A stretch of 64,000 nt of DNA from JBGTGG01 sp964398945. Its GTDB lineage: Bacteria > Bacteroidota > Bacteroidia > Cytophagales > Cyclobacteriaceae. Below are positions 18,255-30,000 of the stretch, piece by piece. The DNA lies in contig CAYNOT010000004.1 of NCBI GenBank assembly GCA_964398945.1, forward strand, positions 177,568 to 241,567. Reading direction: 5' to 3'. The position numbers were made by a program, and so were the translations under genes. A model generated the notes under the pieces. That model was not told the DNA's origin. It searched no databases and was given only the letters and a program-made list of their open reading frames with translations. The stretch's first letter is position 1. Each line of letters begins with the position of its first letter.

Positions 18255-18319
18255 CCTGCTTTATTTATTTATTGCTATTCATTATTTATTAAGGTAAGCT
18301 GCTTTTAAAATGTATTAAT

Positions 18320-18514
18320 TTAAAGGTTGTTCAACTCACGCTTGATTTCACCTACCGTTTGGCCAGTCCGCTTTTGGATCCTTCCAAATAGTTCTTCTTC
18401 TTTCCCTTCCACATAGATAAGGTCGTCATCGGTGAGTTGAGCGTATTTTTGCTTGAGTTTACCTTTGATTTCATTCCAATTTCCTTTGATTTGAAGTTCG
18501 CTGGCAGTTGACAT
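18320..18514 (-). CDS. CsbD-family stress protein
   Basis: This 64-residue hydrophilic protein has the full CsbD pattern: LQIKGNWNEIKGKLKQKYAQLTDDDL and a C-terminal RIQKRTGQTVGEIKRELNNL. CsbD proteins are general-stress induced, with unclear biochemistry. The ATG at 18514 gives a normal family start; an ATG at 18562 would add unrelated residues. An elaborate inverted repeat lies upstream (18656-18692). Confidence 0.88.
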   Translation of the reverse strand: MSTASELQIKGNWNEIKGKLKQKYAQLTDDDLIYVEGKEEELFGRIQKRTGQTVGEIKRELNNL

Positions 18515-18655
18515 AGTTGTATCCGATTTAGTTACAGATTTAATTAACGGAATGGAAAGCAATACTCATCCATTCTATTTTAGCCTATTGAAAAATTAAT
18601 GCCAGTCTTCCGATGGGCGGCAACACGCGCCAGATGCAATGTGGATCCTTATACT

Positions 18656-18692
18656 GTGTGAAAAATTCCACACATGTGGAACCATTTTACAC
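18656..18692. repeat. Long imperfect inverted repeat between csbD and yihY
   Basis: A near-palindrome of about 37 bases has a core TCCACA-CA-TGTGGA and outer arms GTGTgAAAA and TTTTaCAC. It lies between the csbD start (18514) and the end of the YihY gene (18726), on the promoter side of csbD. It could be an operator or a hairpin terminator-like element for the YihY transcript. Confidence 0.5.
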
Positions 18693-18725
18693 AAGATAAT
18701 ACTGCCTGTTATGATATACCGCTTT

Positions 18726-19661
18726 CTAACTTTTTTCATCTTCTTCAATTTTTTGGTTTTCTTTTTGAATTTCGACCACTTTAGTTTTTACAGCATTCTT
18801 GTAGGGAATAATCCCCTTTCCATATAATGAAGCATAGGTAGCGGTTATCTCGGCCCCAAGGAGGAAGATGATAGTAGAGTAATACACCCAAATCAGTATT
18901 AGCGCAAAAGACCCGGCTGCACCATAGGCAGACGTGAGATTGCTATTGCCCATGTAAACACCAATAAGGAATTTTCCCGCAACGAACAGTGTGGTTGTAA
19001 TCACGGCCCCAACCCATACGTCACGCCAATAGATTTTCGCATCGGGCAATACTTTGAACAGCAATCCAAAGATCAAGGAGACGATCACAAAGGAAAGGAG
19101 AATGTTGAAACCGCTTAATAAATAAGGAGTGAGCCCATCGAAGAGGCTCGAAAGAGAGGTTTGAACCAATACAAGCACCGTGTCGATCAGCAGCGAAACA
19201 AGGAGCACAAATCCAAAGCTTACTACCATCGCAAAGGAAAGGAGCCGGTTCGTAATATATTTCAACCAGCCTCTTTCCGGTTTGGATTTTATTTTCCACA
19301 TGTTGTTGAGACTGGTCTGCAACGACATAAACACAGTAGTGGCACTAAATACCAATGTGGCAATACCAATTGTCCGCGCCATCGTTCCGCTCATGTCCGT
19401 GGAAGCGTTTAGGATAATTCTTTCAATTTGTACCGTACTTTCTTTTCCGATCAGGTTGCCTATCTGGTTTACGAGTTCTTTTTGTACAGTGTCGCGTTCA
19501 TAAAGTGTTGTGCCAATGGAAAGGGTGATAATCAAAATGGCGGGCAGGGAAAATATGGTGGAGAAGGCAATGGATGCTGCATACATGAACGCATCATTTT
19601 TGAAAAAATTTTGAAATGATTTTTTTAACAATAGCCATACTTTTATAAAGAAAGATTTCAT
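18726..19661 (-). CDS. YihY/BrkB family membrane protein
   Basis: This 311-residue protein has about six membrane helices and the YihY/BrkB hallmarks: DAFMYAASIAFSTIFSLPAIL near the start, IGIATLVFSATTVFMSLQTSLNNMW, YWRDVWVGAVITTTLFVAGK and GAAGSFALILIWVYYSTIIFLLGAEITATYA. The C-terminus is charged and coiled (VVEIQKENQKIEEDEKS). Early claims of RNase BN or virulence roles are not well supported, and function is unknown. The ATG at 19661 fits the basic N-terminus. Confidence 0.87.
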   Translation of the reverse strand: MKSFFIKVWLLLKKSFQNFFKNDAFMYAASIAFSTIFSLPAILIITLSIGTTLYERDTVQKELVNQIGNLIGKESTVQIERIILNASTDMSGTMARTIGIATLVFSATTVFMSLQTSLNNMWKIKSKPERGWLKYITNRLLSFAMVVSFGFVLLVSLLIDTVLVLVQTSLSSLFDGLTPYLLSGFNILLSFVIVSLIFGLLFKVLPDAKIYWRDVWVGAVITTTLFVAGKFLIGVYMGNSNLTSAYGAAGSFALILIWVYYSTIIFLLGAEITATYASLYGKGIIPYKNAVKTKVVEIQKENQKIEEDEKS

Positions 19662-19854
19662 AAGTGAATGTGTAGGTGATGAAATGATTGACAAGCATCA
19701 AAAAATATACCCTTAACCATAAGAGGCATACTCCTTTGGTTGGAGGTGGGCGGGGTTGGTGTTGCCACAAATTGTGGAATTAGATACTCAACTTTATTGC
19801 CTCATTAGGTTGGGGCATCCATGAGCTTTCAGCTTAATTTTCTATTTTTACCCC

Positions 19855-22800
19855 ATGCGGATGGCCTTGTATTTACTGATTTGTTATTTGTTGCCATTCA
19901 AACTTTTGGCGCAGGACGAAGGCTATAAGTTCATGCACATCGATATTGGCAAAGGACTATCGCATAATCAAATCAATTGCCAGTTTAAGGATAGCCGCGG
20001 ATATGTATGGTTTGGCACTGAGTCGGGTTTGAACCGGTACAATGGTTACGCAATGCAGGTATACCGCCATGATGTTCGCGATTCAACCACCATCAGCAAT
20101 AGTCAGGTGGTACGGATAACTGAAGATCCGCATGGCCGGATATGGATCAACCAAACGGATATTTATAGCTATACTGCTGATTGCTTTACCCGCAATGCAA
20201 CTGCGTATTTAAAAGAATATGGAATTGTGCCCGGGCTTATAAAAGATATTGTGAAAGGCAGTGGCGACCGGTATTGGTTTTTACATACAACAGAAGGTTT
20301 GTACCGGTATGAAAAAGAAAAAGCTTCTTCTGTTCAATTCAAAAATGATTTGAACAATACAACAAGTATTGCCAGTGATCGGGTGTCTGCATTGATTGAC
20401 GTAGGTTCTTATGTTTGGATTATCCATCAAAATGGGATACTTGAAAAACTTGATGCGAATTCAGGGAAAGTGTTGCTCCGGAACACCGCTTTACAAGAAC
20501 GTCACAAAAGCGCAGTGCTCGATTATCAGTTTATTGCTGACGAGGAAGGTACACTGTGGATTTACTCTGCAAATAGTGCCAACGGTATGTTTTATTATAC
20601 GCCAGCAACCAACACTTTTCAGTATATCAATGAAACTTCGAAAGGCCTTAAACTCAATAATGATATTGTTCGTGGTGTAGTGCAGGATAATCAGGGAATG
20701 ATCTGGGTGGGAACCGATCATGGAGGAATCAATTTAATCGATAAAAAGAATTTAACAGTACAGTATCTGTTGCATCGTCCTGAAGACAGCAAAAGCATTA
20801 GTCAGAACAGTATTACATCATTATACAAAGATGCCGAAGGAATTATTTGGGTGGGTACCTATAAGAAAGGTGTGGATTACTATCATGAAAGCATTGTCCG
20901 TTTTTCATTGTACCGGTATTTTAGTTCTGATCCCAACAGTTTGCCATTCGATGATGTGAACAGGTTTGTGGAAGATGATAAGGGAAACCTTTGGATTGGC
21001 ACGAATGGCGGGGGGTTGATTTACTTTGACAGGACAATCGGAAAGTTCAAACAATACAAACACAATCCTGCCGACCCGAACAGCCTTAGCAACGATGTAA
21101 TTGTAAGCTTGTGTATTGACCGCAACAAACAATTGTGGATCGGTACGTACTATGGTGGGCTAAACCGGTTTGATGGAAAAAAATTCACCCGTTACAAAAA
21201 CAACCCCTTTGATCCGCGCAGCATTGCCGATGATAACATCTGGGAGATTTTTGAAGACACTGCGGGCAATCTCTGGATCGGCACACTTTACCATGGCCTG
21301 GATTTATATGATCCGCGTACTAATTCATTTCAACATTATCGAAATGGCGATGTAAATTCCGTGAAGTCGAATTACATCAACGCCATCATGGAAGATAAAA
21401 AGGGAAACGTATGGATTGGTACCGACAATGGTATTGATATAATGGAAAAGGAAAGTGGCCGTTTTGTGCACTATGGTAATGAAACGAGTGACACTAAGAG
21501 CCTTTCCAACAATCATGTGTTGTACATCACGCAAGATAGCTTTGGCAAGATTTGGGTAGGTACACGTGAAGGGCTCAATGTTTTTGATGAAGCAACCAAG
21601 GCATTTATAATTTTTCGTGAGGAGAACGGGCTGCCCAACAATACTGTGCTCACAATTCTGGAAGACGATAATGCAAACTTGTGGATGAGCACGCCAAATG
21701 GTCTCACCAACATGATCATTGATCGTACTGCGGAAGCCATCCGTTCTTATTCTTTTAAAACCTATGATGAAACCGATGGACTGCAAGGACGGCAGTTCAA
21801 TGAAAATGCTGTTCTTAAAACCCGCAAGGGGGAATTGATTTTTGGTGGTGCTTCCGGTTTTAATATGTTCAAACCGGAAAACCTGGCGTTCAATTCCATC
21901 AAACCAAAAGTTGTATTCACTGATTTTCAGGTATTCAATAAAAGTGTGGGGGTAGGCGAAGAAATAAATGGTCGCGTGCCGTTGCCACACGCTATTTCTG
22001 AAACAGAAGAAATAACATTGAAGCACTCCGACAATGTACTTTCGATTGAATTTACAGGCCTCAACTATTTCCATCCGGAAAAGAACAGCTACTCCTACAA
22101 ATTGGAAGGATTTAATGACACCTGGACACCGGCCAGTGGAAAAGCATACCGGGTGACGTATACCAACCTGGATCCCGGAACGTACACCTTGCGTGTGAAA
22201 GCTGCAAACAATGATGGTGTTTGGAATGAAGAGGGGGCGGGTTTAAAAATTATCATCCTTCCACCGTTTTGGCAAACGCCCCTTGCGTTTGGTTTATATG
22301 CAGTGGCCTTGGTTATCGCCTTACTTGTTGCACGAAAAATTTTGGTGGAGCGGGAGCGCATGAAATTCAGGTTGCAGCAAGAACGACAGGAAGCCCAACA
22401 GATGCACGAGTTGGATTTGATGAAGATCAAATTCTTTACAAATGTAAGCCACGAATTTCGCACCCCCCTTACGCTCATTCTTACCCCGTTGGAAAAAATG
22501 CTCAAAACCACAGCGGATAGTGATCAACGTGAACAACTGAATATGATCCAGCGCAATGCCAGACGGTTGCTCAACATGGTAAACAAGTTGTTGGATTTTC
22601 GCAAGCTGGAAGTGGATGAAGTAAAGTTCAATCCATCGGAAGGTGATATTGTCATGTTTATCAAAAGCACCGTGTATTCGTTTTCTGATTTGTCAGAGAA
22701 GAAAGACATTCAATTATCGTTTCGATCAGCACTGCCTTCACTCGAAACTATTTTCGATCAGGATAAACTGGAGAAAATATTATTTAACGTTTTATCAAAC

Positions 22801-23937
22801 GCGTTTAAGTTTACGCCTCAGCATGGTTCCGTTACTGTTGCGTTGACGCGGATTACAAAAGGGGCCAGCAACAATTGGATAGAAATAAGTGTAGCGGATA
22901 CCGGCATTGGCCTTGCCCCGGAAAACCTCACAAAAATATTTGACCGCTTCTTTCAGGAAGACACGCCAAAAACCATGGTCAACCAGGGAAGTGGGATTGG
23001 GTTGGCCATCACCAAAGAGTTTGTAAAAGTACACGGTGGCGAAATATTTGTGGAAAGTGAGAAAGGCAAAGGCTGCATATTCCGTATTCAATTGCCCATC
23101 CAGGAAGTTACATCAACTACTGAAACCGTTGAGCTTTCCGATACGGGAATAAATGAAGTATTGCCTGAAGAAGTACAATTGCCAACGGTATTGTTGGTGG
23201 AAGACAACGAAGATTTTCGTTTTTACCTGCGGGATAACCTCAAGCAAAGTTATCGCATAGTGGAAGCAGGCGATGGTGTGGAAAGTTGGAAAAAAATAAT
23301 ATCCATTTTACCGGATTTGATCGTAAGCGATGTGATGATGCCCAATATGAATGGCCTTGAACTTTGCCGGAAAATAAAAAGCGATTCACGTACTTCACAC
23401 ATCCCGGTAATTTTGCTGACTGCCAGAAGTTCGGATGAACATAAATTGGAAGGATATGAAGGAGGCGCAGACGACTACATCACCAAACCCTTTAGTTTTG
23501 ATTTATTGCAATCGCGTATTAAAAACCTGATCCACCAGCGCGAACTTTTCCAGAAGGACTTCCGGAGGCTCATTGAAGTAAAAGCCAGCGATACGCATAT
23601 TACTTCGCTTGATGAAACGCTCATCCGAAAGGCCATCGAATGTGTGGAAAACAACATTGCTGAGTCTGATTTTTCTGTGGTAGACCTGAGCCATGAACTG
23701 GGCATGAGCCGCGTGCATTTGTACAAGAAATTGCTTGCGCTCACGGGAAAATCGCCACTCGAATTTATCCGCACCATCAGGTTGCAACGCGCTGCCCAAT
23801 TACTTGAAAAAAGCCAGCTTACCGTGTCGGAGGTGGCGTACAAAGTTGGGTTCAACAATCCGAAATACTTTACCAAGTACTTCAAAGAAGAGTACGGGAT
23901 CCTGCCATCTGCCTACCACACGACCAGGCAATCATAA
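19855..23937 (+). CDS. Hybrid two-component system regulator (HTCS) of the glycan locus
   Basis: This 1360-residue single-protein sensor-regulator starts with a signal or anchor (LLICYLLPFKLLAQ). It then has a two-lobed periplasmic propeller of repeats such as WIGTNGGGLIYFD and WVGTREGLNVFD (about 20-690), a Y_Y_Y domain (about 700-785) and one membrane helix (about 790-812). The cytoplasmic part follows: HisKA with H866 in NVSHEFRTPL, HATPase with N-box NVLSNAFKFTP, a receiver with D1159 in VSDVMMP, and a C-terminal AraC HTH (about 1255-1355). All catalytic residues look intact. It lies 227 bases upstream of the GH31 gene and most likely activates the locus when its periplasmic domain binds an oligosaccharide. 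Confidence 0.93.
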   Translation: MRMALYLLICYLLPFKLLAQDEGYKFMHIDIGKGLSHNQINCQFKDSRGYVWFGTESGLNRYNGYAMQVYRHDVRDSTTISNSQVVRITEDPHGRIWINQTDIYSYTADCFTRNATAYLKEYGIVPGLIKDIVKGSGDRYWFLHTTEGLYRYEKEKASSVQFKNDLNNTTSIASDRVSALIDVGSYVWIIHQNGILEKLDANSGKVLLRNTALQERHKSAVLDYQFIADEEGTLWIYSANSANGMFYYTPATNTFQYINETSKGLKLNNDIVRGVVQDNQGMIWVGTDHGGINLIDKKNLTVQYLLHRPEDSKSISQNSITSLYKDAEGIIWVGTYKKGVDYYHESIVRFSLYRYFSSDPNSLPFDDVNRFVEDDKGNLWIGTNGGGLIYFDRTIGKFKQYKHNPADPNSLSNDVIVSLCIDRNKQLWIGTYYGGLNRFDGKKFTRYKNNPFDPRSIADDNIWEIFEDTAGNLWIGTLYHGLDLYDPRTNSFQHYRNGDVNSVKSNYINAIMEDKKGNVWIGTDNGIDIMEKESGRFVHYGNETSDTKSLSNNHVLYITQDSFGKIWVGTREGLNVFDEATKAFIIFREENGLPNNTVLTILEDDNANLWMSTPNGLTNMIIDRTAEAIRSYSFKTYDETDGLQGRQFNENAVLKTRKGELIFGGASGFNMFKPENLAFNSIKPKVVFTDFQVFNKSVGVGEEINGRVPLPHAISETEEITLKHSDNVLSIEFTGLNYFHPEKNSYSYKLEGFNDTWTPASGKAYRVTYTNLDPGTYTLRVKAANNDGVWNEEGAGLKIIILPPFWQTPLAFGLYAVALVIALLVARKILVERERMKFRLQQERQEAQQMHELDLMKIKFFTNVSHEFRTPLTLILTPLEKMLKTTADSDQREQLNMIQRNARRLLNMVNKLLDFRKLEVDEVKFNPSEGDIVMFIKSTVYSFSDLSEKKDIQLSFRSALPSLETIFDQDKLEKILFNVLSNAFKFTPQHGSVTVALTRITKGASNNWIEISVADTGIGLAPENLTKIFDRFFQEDTPKTMVNQGSGIGLAITKEFVKVHGGEIFVESEKGKGCIFRIQLPIQEVTSTTETVELSDTGINEVLPEEVQLPTVLLVEDNEDFRFYLRDNLKQSYRIVEAGDGVESWKKIISILPDLIVSDVMMPNMNGLELCRKIKSDSRTSHIPVILLTARSSDEHKLEGYEGGADDYITKPFSFDLLQSRIKNLIHQRELFQKDFRRLIEVKASDTHITSLDETLIRKAIECVENNIAESDFSVVDLSHELGMSRVHLYKKLLALTGKSPLEFIRTIRLQRAAQLLEKSQLTVSEVAYKVGFNNPKYFTKYFKEEYGILPSAYHTTRQS

Positions 23938-24163
23938 AATTGGTTTTTTTGGCCTTTTTATGTGGTTTATTACCGCAATCCTTCGTTTTTCCAAAATATC
24001 CTGCACCTCCTGTTAACAGATTGTTACCACATTGATAACATTTTGACCCTGCTGCTTAACCATTAACCCCCATTTTTTGAACAATTTCAACCGTTTGCAC
24101 TGGTTTTGTTTGCCTTTCTTTACTCAATCAAATTTTTCAATTTTTTAGTCAAGTTCCCAGGTA

Positions 24164-27004
24164 ATGAAAAGGATTTTTAGTTTGCTCTTAGCAGTTTTAC
24201 TGCTCTCATCATGTCAACAAAAACCAACCTATACGGTTTCGGAAGAAGGGGTGGTGATACCTTTAAAAGAAGGCCAGGTTAGGTTACAGGTTTTAAGTCC
24301 CTCTATTATAAGGGTTAGTGCTACCCCCTCCGAAACCTTTTCCACCGAAGAGAGCCTGAGTGTTATTCCGCAACCTGGTTTTAAGGATTGGAAAGTCGAA
24401 GAAACGAATGGCCAGGTCGTGGTTTCGACTTCGACACTTCGCGCCACCGTTTCCCTTAAAACCGGGGAAGTAGTTTTTACAGATACAACAGGCACGATGA
24501 TTCTACAAGAAAAAATTGGCGGAGGAAAATCGTTCAACGCGGTGACCATTGACAATGAAAAGCTTTACGAAATCAGTCAGGTATTTGAATCGCCAGCCGA
24601 TGAAGCGTTCTATGGATTGGGGCAACATCAGGAAGGGTTAATGAACCATAAAGGAAAAGATGTTTCGCTTTTTCAATACAATACAAAAGTGGCGGTTCCT
24701 TTTTTGGTTTCGAATAAAAACTATGGGATCTTATGGGATAACTATTCGCTTACCAGGTTTGGCGATGCACGCGAATACAAACAACTCAACGAATTAAACC
24801 TTTTCACGAAAGAAGGAACACCGGGAGGCTTATCAGCAAACTATATTTCCAAAACAGATGCATCCAAAACCTATTTGGCGCGCACGGATTCGGTAATCTC
24901 TTATCAGTATTTAACCGATCTTAAAAAATTCCCAACGGAATTTCCATTGAATGATGGAAAGGTAATTTGGGAAGGAAGCCTGGCTGCTGATGAAACCGGC
25001 ATCCATAAATTTTTCCTGTACTATGCAGGCTACATAAAAGTATGGCTTGATGGCAAGCAAGTGGCCGACCACTGGCGACAGGCATGGAACCCGGGCACGG
25101 TGAAATTTGAGTTGGATGCTGAAGCGGGAAAACAATATCCTGTAAAAATAGAATGGTTGCCCGATGGGGGCGAATCATATTTGTCGCTCACGTGGCAACA
25201 CAACAATGCCGAAGACCAAAATAGGTTATCGCTGTTTTCGGAAGCAGGCAATCAACTTGATTACTATTTCATTGCCGGAAATAATATGGACGAAGTAATA
25301 GGTGGCTATCGCTACCTCACGGGAAAAGCCGAGCTGATACCGAAATGGGCATTGGGCTTTTGGCAAAGCCGTGAGCGCTATAAAACACAAAAAGAACTAT
25401 TGGATGTTGCGGCAGAGTTCCGGAAGCGGAAAATTCCAATCGATAACATTGTATTGGATTGGTCTTTCTGGGAAGAAGACAAATGGGGAAGCCAGGATTT
25501 TGACTTGACACGTTTTCCCGATGCCGATGGCATGATCAGGCAACTGCACGATGAATATAATTTGAAGTTCATGATTTCGGTGTGGCCAAAATTTTATGAA
25601 GGTATTGAAGCATATAATGAGTTTGATAAAAAAGGATGGTTGTATAAAGAAGCGATCAACCGCCAACAGCGCGATTGGATTGGCAAAGGCTATGTAGGAA
25701 CTTTCTATGATGCCTTTAATGCCGATGCGCGAAAAGCCTTTTGGAAACTCATCCACGACAAACTCTATGTAAAAGGAGTGGATGCGTGGTGGTTGGATTC
25801 CACTGAGCCGGACATTCTTTCAAATGCTTCTATTGAAGACCGTAAAAAACTAATGAACCCTACTGCGTTGGGTTCTTCAACAAAATATTTCAACGCCTTT
25901 CCACTCGTGAATGAAAAAGGTGTTTACGAAGGGTTGCGGGAAACGGATCCGGATAAACGTGTTTTTATTTTCACGCGCTCCGCGTATGCGGGCTCACAAC
26001 GTTTTTCTGCTGCAACCTGGAGTGGTGATATCGCTGCCAACTGGCAGGATTTCAAAACACAAATCCCGGCAGGGCTTAATTTTTCTTTGTCAGGAATTCC
26101 GTATTGGACAACCGATATTGGTGGATTCTCCGTAGAACGAAAGAACGAACGTGCACAAGGTGAGGACCTGGAAAACTGGCGCGAACTAAACACACGTTGG
26201 TTTCAGTTCGGTGCATTTAATCCATTGCACCGTGTTCATGGCCAGTTTCCTTTTCGCGAAGTGTACAACCTTGCACCGGATAATCATCCGGCCTATAAAA
26301 CCATTGTCTATTATAATAAGCTACGCTACCGCTTGATGCCCTATATATATTCCCTGGCAGCAAAAACTTATTTTGATGATTACACGATCATGCGCGCGAT
26401 GGTGATGGATTTTCCGGATGATATAAATGTATTGGATGATGGCAGCCAGTTTATGTTTGGCGCATCCATATTAGTTGCCCCGGTAACAAAATACAAAGCA
26501 CGTACATGGGATGTTTATTTGCCAAAGCATAAAGCTGGATGGTTTGATTTCCATTCCGGAAAATATTATGAAGGCGGACAAACAATAAACGCTGACGCAC
26601 CGCTTGAAGAAATGCCGTTGTTTGTAAAAGCCGGGTCGATCATCCCAACCGGACCGGAAGTTCAATACACTGCTGAAAAACCTGCCGATCCGGTTACGCT
26701 TTATGTATTCACAGGAGCAAATGCTTCCACGGATGTATACAACGATGAAGCCGTCAATTATAATTACCAAAAGGGCCAATTCGAAAAAATAAAAGTGTCG
26801 TATGACGAAGCCTCGAAAACATTGACAATCGGGGCAAGGGAAGGAAGCTATCCCGGTATGCTTCAAAAACGAACTTTTGAAATTGTTTGGATTGACAAAG
26901 ACAATCCATCAGGCATTGGTTTAACGGCTAATCCTGATCAGGTAATCACCTATACGGGGGATGTAGTAACAGTAAAAAAACAGAACATTAATAAACCAGA
27001 CTAA
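24164..27004 (+). CDS. GH31 alpha-xylosidase with PA14 insert (lipoprotein)
   Basis: This 946-residue enzyme has a lipobox LLLSSC (Cys17) and the GH31 N-terminal beta domain. A PA14 insert follows (about residues 245-350: GIHKFFLYYAGYIKVWLDG), a layout seen in xyloglucan alpha-xylosidases. Catalytic nucleophile D545 is in WWLDSTEPD and the acid/base D622 is in WSGDIAANW. It would remove non-reducing-end xylose from xyloglucan oligosaccharides in the periplasm or at the membrane. It is first in the operon, 26 bases before susC. GH31 alpha-glucosidase activity is the alternative, but the GH5-GH2-GH95 company favours xyloglucan. Confidence 0.88.
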   Translation: MKRIFSLLLAVLLLSSCQQKPTYTVSEEGVVIPLKEGQVRLQVLSPSIIRVSATPSETFSTEESLSVIPQPGFKDWKVEETNGQVVVSTSTLRATVSLKTGEVVFTDTTGTMILQEKIGGGKSFNAVTIDNEKLYEISQVFESPADEAFYGLGQHQEGLMNHKGKDVSLFQYNTKVAVPFLVSNKNYGILWDNYSLTRFGDAREYKQLNELNLFTKEGTPGGLSANYISKTDASKTYLARTDSVISYQYLTDLKKFPTEFPLNDGKVIWEGSLAADETGIHKFFLYYAGYIKVWLDGKQVADHWRQAWNPGTVKFELDAEAGKQYPVKIEWLPDGGESYLSLTWQHNNAEDQNRLSLFSEAGNQLDYYFIAGNNMDEVIGGYRYLTGKAELIPKWALGFWQSRERYKTQKELLDVAAEFRKRKIPIDNIVLDWSFWEEDKWGSQDFDLTRFPDADGMIRQLHDEYNLKFMISVWPKFYEGIEAYNEFDKKGWLYKEAINRQQRDWIGKGYVGTFYDAFNADARKAFWKLIHDKLYVKGVDAWWLDSTEPDILSNASIEDRKKLMNPTALGSSTKYFNAFPLVNEKGVYEGLRETDPDKRVFIFTRSAYAGSQRFSAATWSGDIAANWQDFKTQIPAGLNFSLSGIPYWTTDIGGFSVERKNERAQGEDLENWRELNTRWFQFGAFNPLHRVHGQFPFREVYNLAPDNHPAYKTIVYYNKLRYRLMPYIYSLAAKTYFDDYTIMRAMVMDFPDDINVLDDGSQFMFGASILVAPVTKYKARTWDVYLPKHKAGWFDFHSGKYYEGGQTINADAPLEEMPLFVKAGSIIPTGPEVQYTAEKPADPVTLYVFTGANASTDVYNDEAVNYNYQKGQFEKIKVSYDEASKTLTIGAREGSYPGMLQKRTFEIVWIDKDNPSGIGLTANPDQVITYTGDVVTVKKQNINKPD

Positions 27005-27030
27005 TTTATAACTAAACTCAACAGGAATCT

Positions 27031-30000
27031 ATGAAAAAAGTTTACCAACGTTTTTTTATCGTTTCGCTGGCGCTGCTTTTCTTGAGTGCACAAAACCTCT
27101 TTGCACAAGAACGGTCGGTGATAACAGGAACGCTAAAAGATGCAACAGGTAGTTCAATACCTGGTGTAAGCATTATTATTAAAGGCACCAATAGAGGTGC
27201 GAGTTCCGATGCAGATGGAAAATTTACATTGCAAGCAGCACCAGGCGATGTATTGGTGATTTCAATTATCGGGTATAAATCCCTTGAACAGCCAGTGGGC
27301 AATCAAACCACCTTCGAGATAGTGTTGGAGGACGATATTACTTCACTGGAAGAAGTAGTAGTGGTGGGGTATGGTGAGCAAAAGAAAAAGTTGGTTACGG
27401 GCGCAAACGTTCAGGTAACAGGCGAGACCCTTCAAAAGCAAAACCAACTGAATCCATTACAGGCATTGCAAGGACAAGCGGCAGGCGTAAACATCAGTTC
27501 TACTTCCGGCCAGCCTGGCTCCGGTATGAAAGTGACAATCCGTGGGTTGGGGACCATCGGTAATGCAGGGCCACTGTATGTGATTGATGGTATCATCGGT
27601 GGGGATATCAGTATCCTAAACCCGAACGACATTGTATCGGTCGATGTGTTGAAAGATGCCGCTTCGGCTGCGATCTATGGAGCGCAAGCTGCCAATGGTG
27701 TAATACTGGTAACGACCCGAATGGGAAGCAAAGGAAAAGCACAGGTAACATTCGATGCGTACACCGGCATACAAAATGTGAATCGCAAAGTGGACTTGCT
27801 AAATGCTGAAGAGTATAAAGTGATCATGAACGAGCAAGCTTTAAACTCAGGTTCTGCGCCCATCGATTTTGCTACAAAAGGCGAATTGGCCAACACCTCA
27901 TGGATGGACCACATGTTCCGGGACAATGCACGGACCAGTAATTATTCTTTGGGGATCAATGGTGGCTCAGAGAGTTCAATATATTCGATTTCCCTCAGTT
28001 ATATCGACCAGGAAGGAATCGTTGGGGGAAAAAATGTTTCCTACTATGAGCGTTATGGTTTTCGCACGAACACCGAACACAAATTGTATAAAGATGTGTT
28101 AAAAGTAGGCCAACACCTGAACTTCACCTATGTGATGAACAACGGTATCAATGTTGGCAATCAATATAACAACACCATGCGCGGTGCATTTATGACATCA
28201 CCGTTGTCACCGGTCTACAGCGACAACAATATTTTTGATAGTCCATTCAATGATACTTCCGGTTCATTGTGGTATCCGGGTGATGGAAACCCATACGGAA
28301 ACATGATGACCAACTCCAACAATGCCAACAATGGACAGAATTTGTTTGCGGATATGTTTGCCGAACTGCAACCCATTAACGGATTAAAAATCCGTTCCGT
28401 GTTGGGCTTGAATTACTATGCTTCTGAATACCGGAGTTATTCCCCGCTATACCAACTTTCTTCCTTTGCTTACAATACCGATCATACAACAACCAACCAA
28501 AGTATGAGCAAGGGCCACACCATTATTTTTACCAATACAGCAACCTATGATTTTACAATTGCCGAGCAGCATATACTGAGCGCCATGGTGGGGATGGAGT
28601 CCCAACAATTTCAAGGTACTTACCTGTCCGGTTCAAATTGGAATTTATTATCACAGTTTGACGATTTCTCACATGCTTATTTAAGCAATACCACCGGCAT
28701 GGCACATCTTGATGACAATGGAAATGTAATTGAAACCCGCACAGTTGGTGGTGGCCCGAACAACATTTATCGCAGAGCTTCATACTTTGGCCGCTTGTCG
28801 TACAACTTTCAGGAGAAATATTTGCTCAACGCAACTTTCCGTGCTGACGGTTCATCCAAATTTGCAAAAGGAAACCGATGGGGATATTTCCCGTCTTTTT
28901 CAGCAGGATGGATTTTAAGCTACGAAGATTTCATGCAGAATTCCGGTGCTTTCAATTGGTTGGATTTCTTTAAACTTCGCGCAAGCTGGGGCCAGGTGGG
29001 AAATCAAAACATTGCTGATTTTCAGTTTGCCGCACCCATCAATACTTCGACAAATTTTAATGGTGATAACCCTGCGGCATTTTACACCTTTGGAACAAAT
29101 GGGATGAATGTTCCGGGTGCATATCCGAGCCGTTTGTCAAATCCGAACGTGAAGTGGGAAACCTCCATCCAAACCAATATTGGGTTTGATGCCAAGCTGA
29201 TGAACAACCGGTTGGATGTAACCGTTGACTATTATGTCAAGACCTCAAAAGACTGGTTGGTCACATCGCCAATCCTTGCTACGGCTGGTGCACAGCCACC
29301 GGTGATCAATGGTGGAAGCGTGAAGAACACCGGTATTGAGTTGGCACTTGCATGGAATTCACATGTCGGGGAGTTCAATTACCAAATTGGTGTGAATGGT
29401 GCTTACAATAAAAATACGGTAGGTGAAATACCAACAGATGATGGTATGATCCATGGTGATTTGAATTTGCTTTATGACAACTCAGGTGAATTTTACAGGG
29501 CACAAAACGGCAATCCAATCGGATATTTCTGGGGCTATCAAACAGCTGGCCTTTTTCAGAGTGAAGCAGACATCACTGCCTGGCGCGAGGCCGGTAACGG
29601 AATCCTACAGCCGAATGTAAAACCCGGTGATGTAAAATTTGTTGATCGCAATGGCGATGGTTTTATTACGAATGATGACAAGACCAATTTGGGAAATGGA
29701 ATGCCCGATGTAACACTCGGCATCAACCTCTCGGCAAACTATCATGGTTTTGATTTTTCGTTGAATGCGTATGGTACAATTGGAAATAAAATTGTACAAT
29801 CATATAGAAACCATACGAACAAGCAAGCAAATTATACTACTGCCATCCTGGACCGCTGGACAGGCGAGGGAACTTCCAACCACATGCCACGCGTAACCGA
29901 GACGAATACAAACTGGGAGTTTTCGGATTTATATGTTCATGATGGAAGTTACCTCCGAATCGCCAATATCTCATTAGGCTATGATCTGTCAAGGCTTATC

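Noticed and set aside
21325..22074. Long antisense frame (about 250 codons) inside the HTCS gene
   Set aside because: It mirrors the periplasmic propeller repeats of the HTCS and shows no family of its own; a shadow of coding bias.
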